From: Trichoplax adhaerens
Lineage: Eukaryota; Placozoa; Uniplacotomia; Trichoplacea; Trichoplacidae
Assembly: GCF_000150275.1 (NCBI RefSeq)
Contig: NW_002060945.1
Coordinates: forward strand, 3,061,172 to 3,125,171
Direction of reading: 5' to 3'
Length of the DNA stretch: 64,000 nt
Below the pieces are notes generated by a model. It saw nothing but the letters and a program-made list of their open reading frames with translations, ran no database searches and had not been told where the DNA came from. Within the stretch, counting starts at the first letter, position 1, and each line of letters starts with the position of its first letter. Positions 40,301-54,400 of this stretch are shown in pieces. A program made the translations under genes and the position numbers.

Positions 40301-42583
40301 TTGTTCAACCTCCTTGTCAATTGATAATCAAGTTAACTGCTGGAATTATTTTTACGACTATAGCTGGTTTGGACTGCCCATGTTACCTGGGATAGGTTGT
40401 ATAGTGAATTACCACCAACCGGTCCGGAACGATTTGTTAGCTATTTACCACTTAGCCATATTGCTGCACAGGTAAATGCGAATTGTACATTTAAGCCCGT
40501 ATGGAATGCTTTATACGCAGAATAGATAATATGTATATAATGCTAGTGAACTAAAATTATAATTATCGTTTTAAAGTTAGTTGAAGTTTATATGCCAACC
40601 ACTGTCCACGGTAGCGTTTACTTTGCAAGGCCCGATGCACTGAAGGTACGATTACCTATAGAATTTAAATTCATTAACATAAACTGAAATGTTAAGAATT
40701 ATCTTATATTTAATAGGGGACTCTAGTGGATACATTGAAAGATGTACGCCCAACCTTTATGATGGGTGTACCAAGGTAGTCAATGTATAGTGGTAAAAAT
40801 TTTTTTGGAATATGCAGGATAGGTGAGCTAATGGGCAACCTTAAAATTGATTAATTGACTGATGTCAATCTAATAGAGTTTGGGAAAAAATAGCTGAAAA
40901 ACTTCAAGCACTCGCACGGCAAAATCATGGATTGAAGAAGAAGATTGGTAATTGGGCTAAAGGAGTTGGTCTGAGAGGTAATCTCAGTGTAAATGAAGGG
41001 TAAGTACTGGATTGAATTCAATCCATAAGGTGCATCCATGCAAATTATAGCAAAGGTTATATTTTAGCTGAAAATTTTACGTATGTTGAAATATCTCATT
41101 ACTTTTAGTGGTTCTGTTCCATTTGGCTGGGGTATTGCCAAGGCTTTAGTCTTCAAAAAGGTATATAAACACAGTAGAAATTGTAACATTTGTTAGCCAT
41201 AATTTAAGACGTACGAATTTGAATAACCATCATCGTTAACCTATTAAAAGATTAAAGTCGGTTTGGGCTTGGATAAATGTAAACGACGTTACGTTGGTGC
41301 CGCTCCGATTAGTAAAGACGCCATGAAATATTATATGAGTATTGATTTGTCTTTACAAGAAGTATTTGGATTAACCGAATCCAGTGGACCGTTCACCCTC
41401 AGCCCAGTTGGCGGTATTAAATTAGGATCCTGCGGTATTGCAATCGGAGGATTAGATTCAAAGATAGACCAACCAGACGAAGATGGAGTTGGTGAGGTCA
41501 GTAACTTCATCTTACGATGTTAATAAGCTTATTTACATTCAAGATTAACTTGGAACATGCGCTCATTTTGTAATAAAGCTCTGTGGATTTGGTCGAAATG
41601 TCTTTATGGGATATCTTAATAATGAAGCTAAAACTAACGAGGCCATTGATGAAAATGGCTGGTTACATACTGGTGATCTTGCAAAACAAGATAAGGTATT
41701 AATTGCTTTCTACTACCGGTACATTATCGACTTCAGAATTTGTACATCACTGGTTTATGTCTAATACAAGTAATCTAATGTTCTGATTAATTGTTCTAGA
41801 ATGGTTATGTGTATATTACCGGTCGTCAAAAAGGTAAATTATTAATATAAGTTCTTTAGATGTATGTATTTTTATTCAGGAATTAATCTTGTAGATTTTA
41901 ATTCGTGCTTGTTTTCAACAATTTAGAGATCATTATAACCTCGGGCGGTGAAAATGTTGCACCAGTACCAATTGAAGAAGACATTAAGAAGGAGCTCCCC
42001 ATGCTCAGCAGTGTTATGCTTGTTGGAGATCAAAGAAAGTATCTAACTTGCCTCGTTGCATTCAAGGTATGTAATATATTTTAATATTATTCAGTAATTG
42101 TATCGATAAACTTGCTTTATTAAAATTGTATAATTTCTGAACTAGGTGGAAGTAGACCCTAACACTACAGCTCCTACAAATAAGTTAACTCCAGAAGCTG
42201 TAGAAATTTGTCACAAGTTAGGAGTTGAAGTAAGAACCGTTGAAGAGGTAATAGAAGATAAAACAGATACTATCAAGAAAGCGATACAAGCTGGTTTGGA
42301 TAGGGTCAATGAGCGATCAAAAAGTAGGGCTCAAAAGGTACAAAAAGCTCATATTATAGAGAAAGATTTTTCCGTACCTGGCGGTGAATTAGGTTAGAAT
42401 CGATCAATCATTTTTTTGGTTCTTGAATTATGCTCAGTAAATGATTGACTGAAATATATACAATAATCACTCATTCTAATGAGCTAATTTCTTGTGCAAA
42501 TAGGTCCAACATTAAAATTAAAGAGGCCTGTGGTTCTAAAATTGTACGCTGATGTTATAGACAAAGTGTATGCCGAAGAATAA
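37370..42583 (+). CDS. ACSBG: Bubblegum-family long-chain acyl-CoA synthetase
   Basis: Seventeen exons: 37370-37891, 39275-39363, 39606-39726, 39822-39902, 40047-40148, 40232-40279, 40364-40471, 40577-40645, 40717-40775, 40877-40999, 41109-41160, 41251-41496, 41579-41695, 41800-41833, 41927-42066, 42146-42392, 42504-42583; 745 residues (human ACSBG1 724). It activates long and very long fatty acids to acyl-CoA with ATP. Motifs: P-loop YTSGTTGNPKG (about 304-314), VSYLPLSHIAAQ, FGLTESSGPF (497-506), GWLHTGD (567-573), ITGRQKEIIITSGGENV and the terminal SVPGGELGPTLKLKRP. The KEIIIT-GGENV and PGGELGPT blocks separate it from ACSL enzymes. The first 100 residues are a Glu/Ala-rich acidic extension. 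The donor of exon 3 lies inside a TA repeat. One gene may stand for both vertebrate ACSBG1 and 2. Confidence 0.95.
39728..39747. repeat. (TA)n microsatellite at an ACSBG splice donor
   Basis: Ten TA units begin within the donor dinucleotide of intron 3, so the donor reads aaag/gtatatatat. Repeat length change would alter the intron start but keep the GT. Confidence 0.85.
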
Positions 42584-44025
42584 GTCTTAAATTGAAAGAA
42601 TCATGGTTATAATGAAGTAAAATATTTTGCTGTCCGCTATTGGAATGTTCTCTATTACGATGATAGTTTAAATCTTTATAATTCAACGGATACTATTGCT
42701 GTAGTGCTTTACTAATTTTCTGCTTTACACAATAGTAAAGCAACCAAGCAGCATCTATATTTTATGCTATGTTGTAATACACTATATAAGGTATAATTTT
42801 TCAAGCTGTTGTCAATTATGGTTAGGCTATAATTTGCAGTTTCACATCTCATATTCATTAAGTTGATTGAATGATGGTATTAAAAAAATCTGGTATTACA
42901 AGACTATGATTTAGGTGATTAGTTTAACTTTCAATATCAGTTATCACTTACGATTTATACAGGATATATAATCGCTAACAATGATCGCTATACAGTTTTT
43001 ACTATGAAATTATCTACAATCGAATATGCCACAAAGAGAAAATACAATTGGTTGGTTACATACATGCATTACTTCTGGTTAATTCTATTAAGTAAATCGT
43101 ATACCATTTTATTTTCTTTGCTTAATTGATCGATAAATAGACTACATGGCTATGCATGTGATATCGCGTGTTAGAACTATATTGCAGTACTCCGAAATAG
43201 TAATAAAGTTAACACGGTTTACGAGTTTAATAAGAAAGCGAAAATATACGAACTTATGCTTGATGACATACTACCAGAATCTAGTGTCAATAGCAAGTTA
43301 TACCAAAGAGGAAATGCAGATCGCATTGCTAGGATAGTATTTCAAAGTCTTTTTTGTCTCATAAGAAAATAATTGCAATATGCTATCAAAGACAATTGTA
43401 AAATATTGACTAGATTTAGAGTTAATCTCTAATTATACATTATTGGCCCGAGAATCCAAATCAGTCACTAACTTTCATTATATGATAATAATACGAATTT
43501 TATTTGCATTCTGTGACACACTTCTTAAAAAGAATGGATTAATGAACAGAATCAAATTCATTCCATTTGAATAGTAAGATTGTGTACAAGTCTCTGTACG
43601 ATAAAAGGAAATAGAATCGAAATTCTAAGGATTATAATCTACCGTATAATTTAGGTCTAAATTACAGTACTATTTCACTAACGTGAACTCTAAAAAAAAT
43701 ATGTATGGAACGATTATGAATTTGAAACTGCTTCAACATTGATTTTACGCAATAGCTTATGTTAATATACATTCGAAGATAATAAAAATTTGACAATCTG
43801 TAGGGTGAGATTTTTTACCTGATAACAAATAGAATTTACCATATACCTGCAGTGTGTATAATTATAATGTTATCAAAAATAGATTCGGTTAGATATTAAG
43901 TTGTTGGAATGTTAAAGTAAGTTAATAAGATCGCTCATAAATTTGCTGACAGTATAAACATCACTGCAAGAGCAGGAGAGACTACAATACATTTTCGATT
44001 GATAGAACAATCGTGTCAATGGATT
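42584..44025. other. Convergent spacer ACSBG/glucosylceramidase
   Basis: Two 3' ends. A 63-codon frame at 43146-43337 shows no domain. No repeat is obvious. Confidence 0.5.
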
Positions 44026-47000
44026 TTATTCACCAGAAAGATTAAAAATATAAGTTTGTATTGAATCTTTTGGAACCTCCATGTCGATGTAAATATTTCC
44101 AACCTTAAGGCTAAATTTTTCTACCATAGGATTACTATAAATAGAATAAATTGGGTAGCTTAGAAAGGTTGATATAAGATGGTTTATGAGACAACTAGCA
44201 ACCAGCAATAAACTTAAAAGTTCTTTACGTACGGATTGAGAATGACAACAACGCCCCGGCCAGAGTCAATAACTCCAACAATCTTCGTGTTATTAGTGTC
44301 ACCTTTAATTCCAACTCTTACGGAGCCCGGGTTGATGTACTTGCTAAAATGAGCCAAGTGATAAAACATGGGCTGCAAAAAAACATTTCAGCATACATTG
44401 TTAGCATAATTGATACACAAAAAATTATGTTTATAGAGATAAAAATATGAATTAAATTAGTGTACCTGTTTATAAATCACATCTTGTTTAGAGTCTATAA
44501 TAATTGGAGAATCCGCAAAGTTCTTAACCCAATTTGGCCCTCCTTTTAAATCTAATACCAGATTCCAATCTAACCATCCAACCACAAAGTTATTCAAGTC
44601 CTTCATTGATATGGGAAGAATAGTTTAGCACGCATTAACTTAAAATCGATATCAGATTTGCAGGCTACTTACATCGATAATGCTGGTACTGTATCGTACA
44701 CCCCTTGCCCAACTTCCTAAAAGTGGTCCAGGGGTGTCGAAAAGTGAAGTGCCAGTACAGGCTTCCGTTGCTAGAATGAAAACATCCGGAAACCTAATTT
44801 CGTAAGATGGCAATTGAATTGTGAGGACACACTAATCGATAATTAATACACTTCAGTACTTTTAATTAGGGTAAGTGGCTTAATAAAATATACTACATGA
44901 AGCATTACTAAAGTAATTATCAGTTGGAAATACAACTAAAATGTTTCCGAAAAACGTAAAATGTATCTATGATAAAATGTCGTCTATTTCAAAATGTAAT
45001 CTTGTATGGAGAACAATTTCATAGGCATGTAGTAAAATTCTATAATAGTTATAATATCATAAAAGACTATAACATAGCAGATAGAACGGATGGTGTTTAA
45101 CTTACAAATAATGAGTGACATTTAGTACCGTAACAGGTACAAGAACATCTAAATACCAATGGATTCCTATGCCTTTGACATATTTTCGGGCGTCCTTGTC
45201 TTTTAAAATCTAATTAAACAAAGTAGAATAGTTAATATTAGGCTACAAACATATAGTAGTCGCGCTTTAAGTTATATATAATCTCTTCAATGACGCTAAC
45301 CTTGATGGCCCATTCCGGTAATAATGGTCGGTTGTCGTCTAGTATTATAAGGTTGACATGGCTGTAATTATGTTTGGCAAGTGTAGGCCCAAGATCTGCA
45401 TTGATTTTGAAAAAAGTAATTAGAAAACCATTAGATACCTATGGATTTAAACATAGGTGAACAAATCAGTTATAAATTTCTAGCACTCTAGATGGAGATT
45501 ATTTCTGCAACTTAATGCTAGAGGTTGATATAAGTGGTAATGAATCTTATGCTGTATAATAATATGCTTTTTGATACAGCAAATCGGGCGATATAGTAAT
45601 ATCTAATCTGATAAAAGGTAGACCGTATCGTTGGTCAATATACTTAAGTTTACTACATTATATATTATCTTTACCTTTTTTAATGAAATCTCTTTCTGCG
45701 TCTGGCTTAAATCCCATACATTGAAACGAGAAACTAAAGAATGATTAAAAAGTGGCGTGATGAGAAATTATATCAGCACACTCCAACATTAACATAAACA
45801 TGTTATGATGATGAGTCCTTTCAATTATTAACAGTGATGTATGATAACAAGAACAAAAATTGACTATTATTCTTTATTTAGTATCAATAGTCTACAATAA
45901 TTATATATAATCAGTGACATCTGATAACTTTTGTAATATCCTTATTGTTTAGGTTGTAAAATTTTCTCCATTTGAAATAGGTTAAATGTAAGTGGCTTTT
46001 AGCTGTCAATAAATACGTATTAACTTCATGTGGATATGCAGTAAAGAAACGGGTTTACCTATTAATCATAAAACTTACTTTGGTGTATTACCATCCGTGG
46101 GCTCATTTTGTGCAGTAATTCCCCAAAATGTTATGCCTCGCTTGGAATAGGAATCTAAAAATCTAATCCAATAACTAAAATTAATTTACTACTCTTATTA
46201 AATATTAACTATTAGTCAAGAATCTTGATTGCTATAGGATATAATCTAATATAATTTAATTCAGTTTTTATTTAAATTGGTCAATTATCGCTATCTACCG
46301 TAATACATATGCGCGTATATATGTATCTCTGTAGATAAATATACGCGTAGAGATCAACAGTACAGCATGTACACATACTGTCTATAATATGCAATAAAAT
46401 TGAGAGTATATAAATACAAGTAATTAATTAGCAATTACATTTAAAACAGGCAATCGATTAAAAGTTTAATGACAGTATGAATGTTGATCTTTCGAATGGC
46501 TAGGCTTTTAAGGCAATTTCAAGAGAAATTTTTCCAATTCTGACTACAATATATTATTATTACTACGGTAGTGATTATCATGTGATTCTGGTGGGAACTG
46601 GCGTCAAGGTTTTAATTAATTAAAGTGTTCATATTGAGATACAACAAATCGTGTCCAATTATCATCGGCATTCTAGAGAGTGAAAATAAGTATGACAATT
46701 TCAGTAGGTCTCATTTATAAGGAGAAGGAAAATATCAAACTTTACGGAAAGGAGCTGTTAATCATTCCATCCTCGTATCTGCAGCATACCTAATGCTGTC
46801 AGCAATATTTAGGTACTGTCTACAGTAGGATGATTCTGCTGCAGTACAATACCTATAGCGCTTGTTTAGCGTTGGATTTGCATGTAGCGATTGATCTTGT
46901 TGATATTATACACTGTACACTAGTGTACAGTATACAGTAATGATAAAAATAATCCTAAGCATGATTAATGACCCTCTCCCATATAATAGCTACGGATTTA

Positions 47001-48016
47001 AATATTCCATTCTCAACTTGATGTACTTGCATCAATGATGTCAATACGATCAATTAGCAATAAGGAAAATACATCTTTGTTGTAGAATAAATAAATATCA
47101 TATACAGTGTACCATGGGTCGGATGATGATGGTCACTACCGATCGTTTTTCAATCTACTGTAGAACTATCGTCAACGATAGGACTGTACTGTAATCAAAG
47201 TTGAGTATACTGTACGAGTATAAGGAGGCAGTTTTAATTGAATGTAGAGTCTCTCTTTGTAAACATCATTATCATAACCAAGTTGTCTTACTTGACAAAA
47301 TAGTTGGCCCAAGTAGTATGATAATTATCGCCAGCTTGACCTTTTAAACTACCCATTCCGATCAGTTTGTTATTGGTTTTCATCCATGCAGGGGCAGTCC
47401 ATGGAGTAGCAACTAACTTAAGGGGTTTGTCAGCGATTTTATTAGCTAACTTGATGATAGGAATTTTATAATGTAAATCTTCCATAGCCAAGGAGAAATT
47501 TTTCAAGTCAAAATCAGGCTTATTGTTGTTATCATCATAGGTATAACGATGTGTTGAAAAATCGGTACTGGCAATAGGTACACGGCCCATGGTGTATCGA
47601 CTGCCATCCTTGGCATAATAAGATCGCATAATCTGCATGCGTAACCGGGCTGATACATTGTTGATTAACATTGTTGCAGAATCGGTAAAAGCACCACCAA
47701 AACCAGCAATTTTTTGATATTTTAGATCAGGCCTAAAGGTTAAAATCTTCTTATTGGATGGTTTGTTACTGGTGGAAACGGTCTTTCTGACTAGCCTATC
47801 GCCTGAACTTGTACTCTGGATAACAATTACTTTGCCATTATCCACTTTATCGATCGGATCGGAACTATCGCAATAGCTACTATTACAAACACATACGACT
47901 CCATTTTTCATCATTTTCTTCCAACATGGTTTACTGCCTGATACTACAGCCACCATAAATAAGCTTGCTAGAAGCCAATTGAATTTCAACCAGATCATCT
48001 TGAAACAACTGTACAA
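44026..48016 (-). CDS. GBA1: Lysosomal glucosylceramidase (GH30)
   Basis: Exons are complement 47292-48016, 46079-46162, 45675-45733, 45301-45395, 45106-45209, 44673-44793, 44466-44600, 44233-44372 and 44026-44134. Starting at 47998 the protein has 517 residues (human precursor 536); an in-frame ATG at 48016 adds six. It hydrolyses glucosylceramide in the lysosome. Residues 1-23 ([20 protein letters not shown]) are a signal peptide. The Cys-rich start [15 protein letters not shown], the block [26 protein letters not shown] and [20 protein letters not shown] follow. The acid/base Glu256 lies in TAQNEP and the nucleophile Glu360 in LATEACTG; both are intact, so activity is expected. NxS/T glycosylation sites occur (NSS, NVS, NFS, NVT). 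Intron 1 (1.1 kb) carries a GTAC cluster near 46910. Confidence 0.96.
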
Positions 48017-48227
48017 TCCGATTTATATTGAATTTTCTTCTCGATCGCTATCTAACTTATAACATCTTCTGATGGTATTTTCTAGTTACTAGATAACTAA
48101 CATTGGACGTATTGTTTATCGATTGATGGGCAAGAGGTCTAGCGAGAGGGTGGTAGCACAGATGACAGTCCCTTAGCGGTAGTAATCGTTTAGCCCTGTT
48201 GTCGTGGATGGCTCGTTGGTTATTCAG

Positions 48228-48608
48228 TCAACGCAGGGCGTGGCGTGATCGTATGATTCTACAGTCTGTCAATGCACTAATGTACTGTAGCAGTGAAAGC
48301 GAGCTAACTGAGCAAGCGCATACTGGACAATCTGGATTGGAGACTGTACTATTGAATGCCTCGAGAATGCGCGTGACCGTCACCTGAGGCATATCACTGT
48401 CAGTACTGGCATCCGTTATTAAAGCACAACATCGCCATTCATTCCCAAGAAATGGAGTATTGATTGATTGATTTTGTTTGATTTGATTTACAGTTAGGCA
48501 TACTGACAGCAAAAGCCAAAATAGAATTGCTAGTTTAGATCTAGTTCGTTTGGCGATGTAGAGAAAATAGTCGCATTTTGAATGTATTACCATCAATAAC
48601 AACACCAT
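48228..48608 (-). CDS. Unidentified ORF with a possible signal peptide
   Basis: A 126-codon frame on the same strand as, and about 210 bp upstream of, the glucosylceramidase start. After a basic KRTRSK stretch there is a hydrophobic core LAILFWLLLSVCLTV that could serve as a signal or anchor, followed by a Ser/Thr-rich part with CC, CPVCAC and a further Cys, ending in a basic RSRHALR. Nothing matches a family I know. It may be a single-exon secreted peptide, an exon of a longer gene, or chance. Confidence 0.22.
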   Translation of the reverse strand: MVLLLMVIHSKCDYFLYIAKRTRSKLAILFWLLLSVCLTVNQIKQNQSINTPFLGNEWRCCALITDASTDSDMPQVTVTRILEAFNSTVSNPDCPVCACSVSSLSLLQYISALTDCRIIRSRHALR

Positions 48609-50623
48609 CCGCTCTCATTTTGTTTCAAGGCGTACAGTAGAGTCGACGTACAGTAGTAGTATAGAAGATAAATGCACTAAATGCCAATTGACTTCCATTT
48701 TCTGAAATTAAAAAGTCGCCAAGTATTGTACGAGCATAATAGAAGGAAGCAGCCCTTACGAATATTCTTATAAGTAGCATTGGATGATAATACGTCATCA
48801 TCAAATAGAACATAGGAGAAAGTAGGTTTAGAATAGCATTCGCGTCTCAGTAGGTACTCTCTTTAGTAGTCCCTCAACTCATCAACAACAACTTCAGCAG
48901 TAACGCATTCTAAATTCACAATACAGCATAGAATGACTTCATCAGCACTCGTAGAGAGAGTATAGATGGACAGTAGTCAAGAATGCATTACTATCGCATT
49001 TCATTTCCTTAAATTGCTTTTGCTAAATACCTTGCAGTCAACTATCGTAAGGATATCGTAGAACAGCGTGGATTAACATGCGACATCAACGCAATTATAA
49101 TCTCAATAATATTGACCTAGATCTCTGCAACAGCCTAGCCTAGCCAGTCAATATAAAAACTATATCCAGGGTCATACATCGATTTCAGATCGCGACAGAA
49201 TATCCTCGGCAAATGATAAGCTGATCGAATTCTTTGCCACAATGTACCATTTGCAAAAGTGATTTTCAATAATTGAAATATTATACTCGTATTTATTATC
49301 ATTCATTACTTGTTCAAAATGAATTACCTTTATCTTTCATTTTCCCTGCAGTACAATTATTACTTTGATGGAATAGCTCGATTTTTATCAACAACTGCGT
49401 GACTCATTTAATTGAATTGAGCTTATTTTGGATATTACCATAAAAGAGCACTTTCTCATTCTCGTAGTATTACCAACGAGTGTAAAAGAAGAAGAATTTT
49501 CTGTTACGTTGTTTCGGGTATTCCTGTGCGTAGGTACAATTCTTGCACCACGTCTATGTGGATACCATTGAGCAAAATATTTATTACTGTTATGGTCAAT
49601 CCTCGAAGTTGGATACTCTTGGAAAGGATGTTCAAATGTTGCAAATTCATTCTATTTATTGATATCATTACATCTAGTAGAGGAAGTTGAATTTGAACGA
49701 TACAAGTTTCAATACACAGTATATAAAAATAGCTGCCGCCAAATAATATTCAAGATATTCTCTATAATGTCTAGTATAATTATAATCCTACAACGATATC
49801 AATTAGCAATTTTTCAGAAAGAAGTGTTGTTCGAGTCACAACAATCTATCAGCGATTTCATGAATATTGTTCATTTTGTCATGATTACAAATCTCGATTT
49901 TAATATCAAACTCATGCAGATTTTAAAGATGAAAGTAATATCATTGGCGAAAACTCTAGCTGCTACGGTACTCTACAGCTCATTCCTATGATCAAATGTA
50001 AATGAGAGTTGTACAGTACTGTATTCAGCGACAGAGCTTGCTCATGTTCGTAGAGAATCCCGTCGTTCAATCGTGAACATCTGTGCCTAATTAAATGGAT
50101 TAGTTCGTAGACCAGACCACTGTACAGTATAAAAACTCCACTACCAGTGTCCTTCAAAGTCAAGCCCCGACTTGAACCCGACTCGAGGGGGGATTGGGCT
50201 TAAAAATTTCCATGGTGATACAGTGTTTGTATAGCAATTGCTCTCATTTCGGGTTAGAAAATCAATCATTGGATTGGGTTCGAGTTGTGTTTTTACTCCA
50301 TTTAATTGCTCTCGCCATCACTCTACTTCGTATATCAACGCCATTTCAGTATCGGTGTTCATTAGGCCATACGAGAATATTACAATACTCTATACTATAT
50401 CGCAGTTTCAGTTTACTGTATACAGTACAGTATGTCGAAGGTATTTTAGCCGATAAATTTTAACCAGAAAAATCAATGATTCCCTTTATCCTGCACAAAC
50501 TATACATCAATCGGTAGAGAAAGATCGAAATAACATAGTTCATCAATTAAAATCGGCATGCGATGTCTATTTTCTTCATAATAACTAGTTAAAGTAGGCA
50601 AACTGGATGTATATCATTGTATT

Positions 50624-50718
50624 GCGATCTAGTCAGTCAGTCAGTACGTCTATGATATCTGATTCAAATTGATCGCGATCCAGTCCGCCTGTCAGTCAGT
50701 CAGTACATCTCTGATACC
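50624..50718. repeat. Two-copy tandem duplication with AGTC runs
   Basis: The block GCGATC-AGTCAGTCAGTC-AGTACGTCTATGATA at 50624 recurs about 51 bp later with small changes. Each copy carries a (GTCA)3 run. Confidence 0.7.
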
Positions 50719-51303
50719 AAACTATACTGTACCAGGATCCACTCAAAGAGAATAGGTTTTGACTGAACTGCGCTGCACTGCATTGCTCGCCACGGTGTTT
50801 ATACTGTACTATACCGCTTTTACGCACCAAATTCAAATTTATTTAACCAGGATTCAATTTTAAAATTAGAGCAAAAACACAAGCGAGCAGCTGTAAAACA
50901 TTCTATCAACAGGATCCAAGCCATGAAATTGCTATTCGCTATCGGTTTATGATTCTTGGTGAACAGTAATGATGAAGATCATTTGATATAACTATAATAC
51001 AGTCTACCGGTAGTTGCTATTAAGTTGATTGTCGACGTAATAGTACGAATTCCATTTTTACCGTTGAAGACGCCAAATGACCAGAACGACTTTTGCAAAT
51101 TTCTTGTTTTGAATGCTTTTATTAGTATACGCGTAATTAGAATTAATTATTATTGTTATGCAGAAGATATTAACGTTATGACATCAATACATACTTTATT
51201 TTTACATTAGCTATGGCAGTAGCCAATACTGATACAAGTATTACAATTTTCATGTTAGTCAAATAATGCTGTACACCTTGTCATACTTTAGATAGGACGT
51301 TGA

Positions 51304-51326
51304 ATTATTATTATTATTATTTATTA
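51304..51326. repeat. (ATT)n microsatellite
   Basis: Near-perfect ATT run about 115 bp upstream of the ANKLE1 start. Confidence 0.85.
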
Positions 51327-51441
51327 TACATGATCATGGCCAGACTGAGCTACAGTTTACAGTCATAATTTTGAACCTTATTCAATTCTACTGTAGTTAA
51401 GTAAACGTAGCGATAGATTGACATCAGTAAAAAATTTCAAA

Positions 51442-54400
51442 ATGGCGGAAGATCATTTACAACATAAATTGATTAGAGCAATTGAAAAAGAAGATTTAAG
51501 GTATAGTAGTCAACATTTGCTGTATCCCTTTTGATATCACGTCGTTCATAATAAAATACGCAGAGTATACAGTACAGTACAGTAAAGTGTTCACTTGGTA
51601 AGATCCTACTTTGCAAAGATTCATTATTTCAACGCTATCGACTGTAAAATAATAAGAAATGTTAGATCGGCAGTATTAGCTGTCCCCGTTAGCATTTGAA
51701 AATCATCTAGCCAATCATAAAATGCATGTACAGTGGATTAGCAATTAGCCGAGGTGATAAACATTGTTGATTAAAAAGCTTGCGTAACCTCCGCTTTTAA
51801 TTCACTAACTGGGGGTGTTAATAATATTTTAAACGTCAATTATAGAGGTGATGATACTTACTAAACCACTCATATAAACATTGCCAAAATCAATTGCAAA
51901 AGTTATATTCCTATGCTGTATTCGGTAGATCGGCACTAGTAGATAAGCCAAGCCGGATTATCGTAACGTCACGACTATGCACTAGGGTCTTATAAGTCTC
52001 TGATGGTACAAATATCGATATTACTGCACAGTATACTGTGTTCGTATATCGTCATTGTTCCGGATAAATAAATTGTAATTATAAATTGATGTAATTTATA
52101 ATTTATCGTGTACTAGATGTAATTATGTAATCGATAACTAAATCCTAAATTATAGATACTAAACTGATCAGATACCTAGTAGTAGGGTTGTAGATTCCCA
52201 TGCCTTACCACTCTTTCTTTCAATTACTATACTGTACAAAAGTGCTACGATATTTTATAGAAATATCATGGAATAATTGTACACAGCGTGACAAACTGTT
52301 AAAGCCTTGCAATGTGTCATGTATTAATATCATATGAGTAATGAAATGATGAAATTGCACTTCATTATAATCCGACAAAAATTTTATAGACAAAGTGAAG
52401 ATGCTCGTAATTTAGCAAAAATAATTTAACAAGCATAATTTATTAAGCAAACTTCTACGTCTATCAATTACAATATAGATATATGGCGACATTGTTCAAA
52501 CTCGGTGCAGATCCAAATCATCCAGATGATACGTTCGGAAGTCCATTTCATCTAGCTGTAGCCAACGCTAATCCCCAAAATGCATCGGCTCTCATTGCTA
52601 CAATGTTGCGAGCAGGTGCTGATCCAAATCTACGTGCAACAGATGAAGGCTTAACTCCTCTACACGTAGCAGCCGCTTGGGCCCGACCTCGATGCCTTCA
52701 ACAGCTCATTTCTCATGGAGGAGATCCCTCGATAACAACAGCTTGTGGCCAAACTGTATCCGAACTAATTGATGACATTACCAACGACGACGATCGATCG
52801 ATATGCAAATCAGTTATACAGCGCGCACCATATACTACTGGCTCCTTGTATGGTAAATCAAAGCGTCGAGTATCAGGGAAATTGGATGCTGCATCATTAC
52901 TCTCTGCTCGACGTAAAATATTTAACGACAATGATGACAAGAAAGAAAATGTCGACATTATAAAATTTACCAGTAGCAGCCAAATTTGCAATGACTTGCC
53001 TCAACCAGAAAACAAGCCTAATGAATACGAGAGCAATAGCAAACATTCATTCGCGAAAATGTCGAGGGATAATGGTTACTATCAAACAGCTGGTACTACG
53101 CATAAATCCCCATATTCAACGGCGAAGAATAGTAAACTGGACAATTTGACGCTTATTACTAGTAGCCCTCGATTAAATTCGGAGCAAATAGATCAACTTT
53201 CTTTAGATAGTTCTGATTCTGTAGTTTACCCAACGGATGTAAGTGAGAATTACGACTCAACATTTTGTGACGTTACTGGGCTGGAAAATTATTCATACTC
53301 GTATTTGAATAGCTTTGGAGAAAATAATTCACAAGCTAAACTAAGTAAAATGGTGTCTAATTCCTTTCAATCATCCTCGTCTAGTTTTTATTCCATTTCT
53401 TCTATAGAATGTAGCGATGCCGATGACGTAAATCAAATTGATCCTTGCGTTCATAAACATACAGATGATAGCGATGAGATTTCAGATGCTATCAAGAATA
53501 AATTGCTTATCAGCACAGATGGTAATATCGCTAACCAAAACAGCAAACAACTATCTATCAATAATAAAGAACACAACTTGAGTACCAAATTTAACAGCTT
53601 TAACAAAAGTACGGTCAGTGATGAATCAGAAACAAACGAGCTTTTCTCGTATACACCAGAGATTAAATCACCAAAATATCATCACAATCAAAATTTAGCG
53701 CGTATAAATAAAGAAGTTGCAAGTCTGGAAGTCACTAATCTAACTGAAAACGACAGCTACAACGCTACAAGTGAAGCAATTACCTTGCAACAAGAGGGCC
53801 CTTCTGACGAAGAAATTTGGTCGAATTATGTATCAGATGGTAATTCTATAGAATCAGAAAGTGATACTATCATATACGATTGGAACGAAATATGCTCTCG
53901 TTTATCATTGGCGAGTAGTGATCTGAGTAAAGGAAATTTTGAAGAAGAAGTAGAAATTCCTTCTGTTATGTTATCTTGGTCAAATGACAAAATTCGACAG
54001 GAGCTCAAAGATTATGGGGAAATACCGGGACCGATTACCGCAACAACTAAGAAAGTGTATCTTACCTACATCGTCAAATTAAAGCAGCAAATTTATAATC
54101 AAGCCGGTTCAAAGTCTACAATAAGTATGAATCTATACCATTTCTAGAAGATTAAAATTTAATAATTAAGCATTAATATCTGAATTCCTATATCTAGTAT
54201 AAGCTGTAATGCAATTTTCGTAATTAATTACTTTCCACATTATTGGCTATCCTTGTAACTTATGGTGTATTTTACGATAATAGTTAAGTATCCACCAGAA
54301 ATTTCAACATTACTAAAGACTGGTAACATTACGGAAGATATGGCGAAATTAGAACAAGAATTGAAAGCCGAATTTCAACACCCAGATCCAAATCGAAAGT

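Larger units (their letters stand above)
48017..51441. other. Divergent region glucosylceramidase/ANKLE1
   Basis: Should hold both promoters. It contains one candidate secreted-peptide ORF (48228-48608, minus), a 51-bp period duplication (50624-50718), an (ATT)n run at 51304-51326 and scattered GTAC palindromes near 50020, 50110, 50410. No other exon is supported. Confidence 0.45.

Noticed and set aside
49659-49991. 110-codon plus-strand ORF
   Set aside because: AT-driven Ile/Phe/Lys-rich sequence with no motif, signal or splice support.
50155-50205. tRNA B-box-like GGGTTCAAGTC on the minus strand
   Set aside because: The flanks do not form a T-arm stem and there is no A-box at the right distance.
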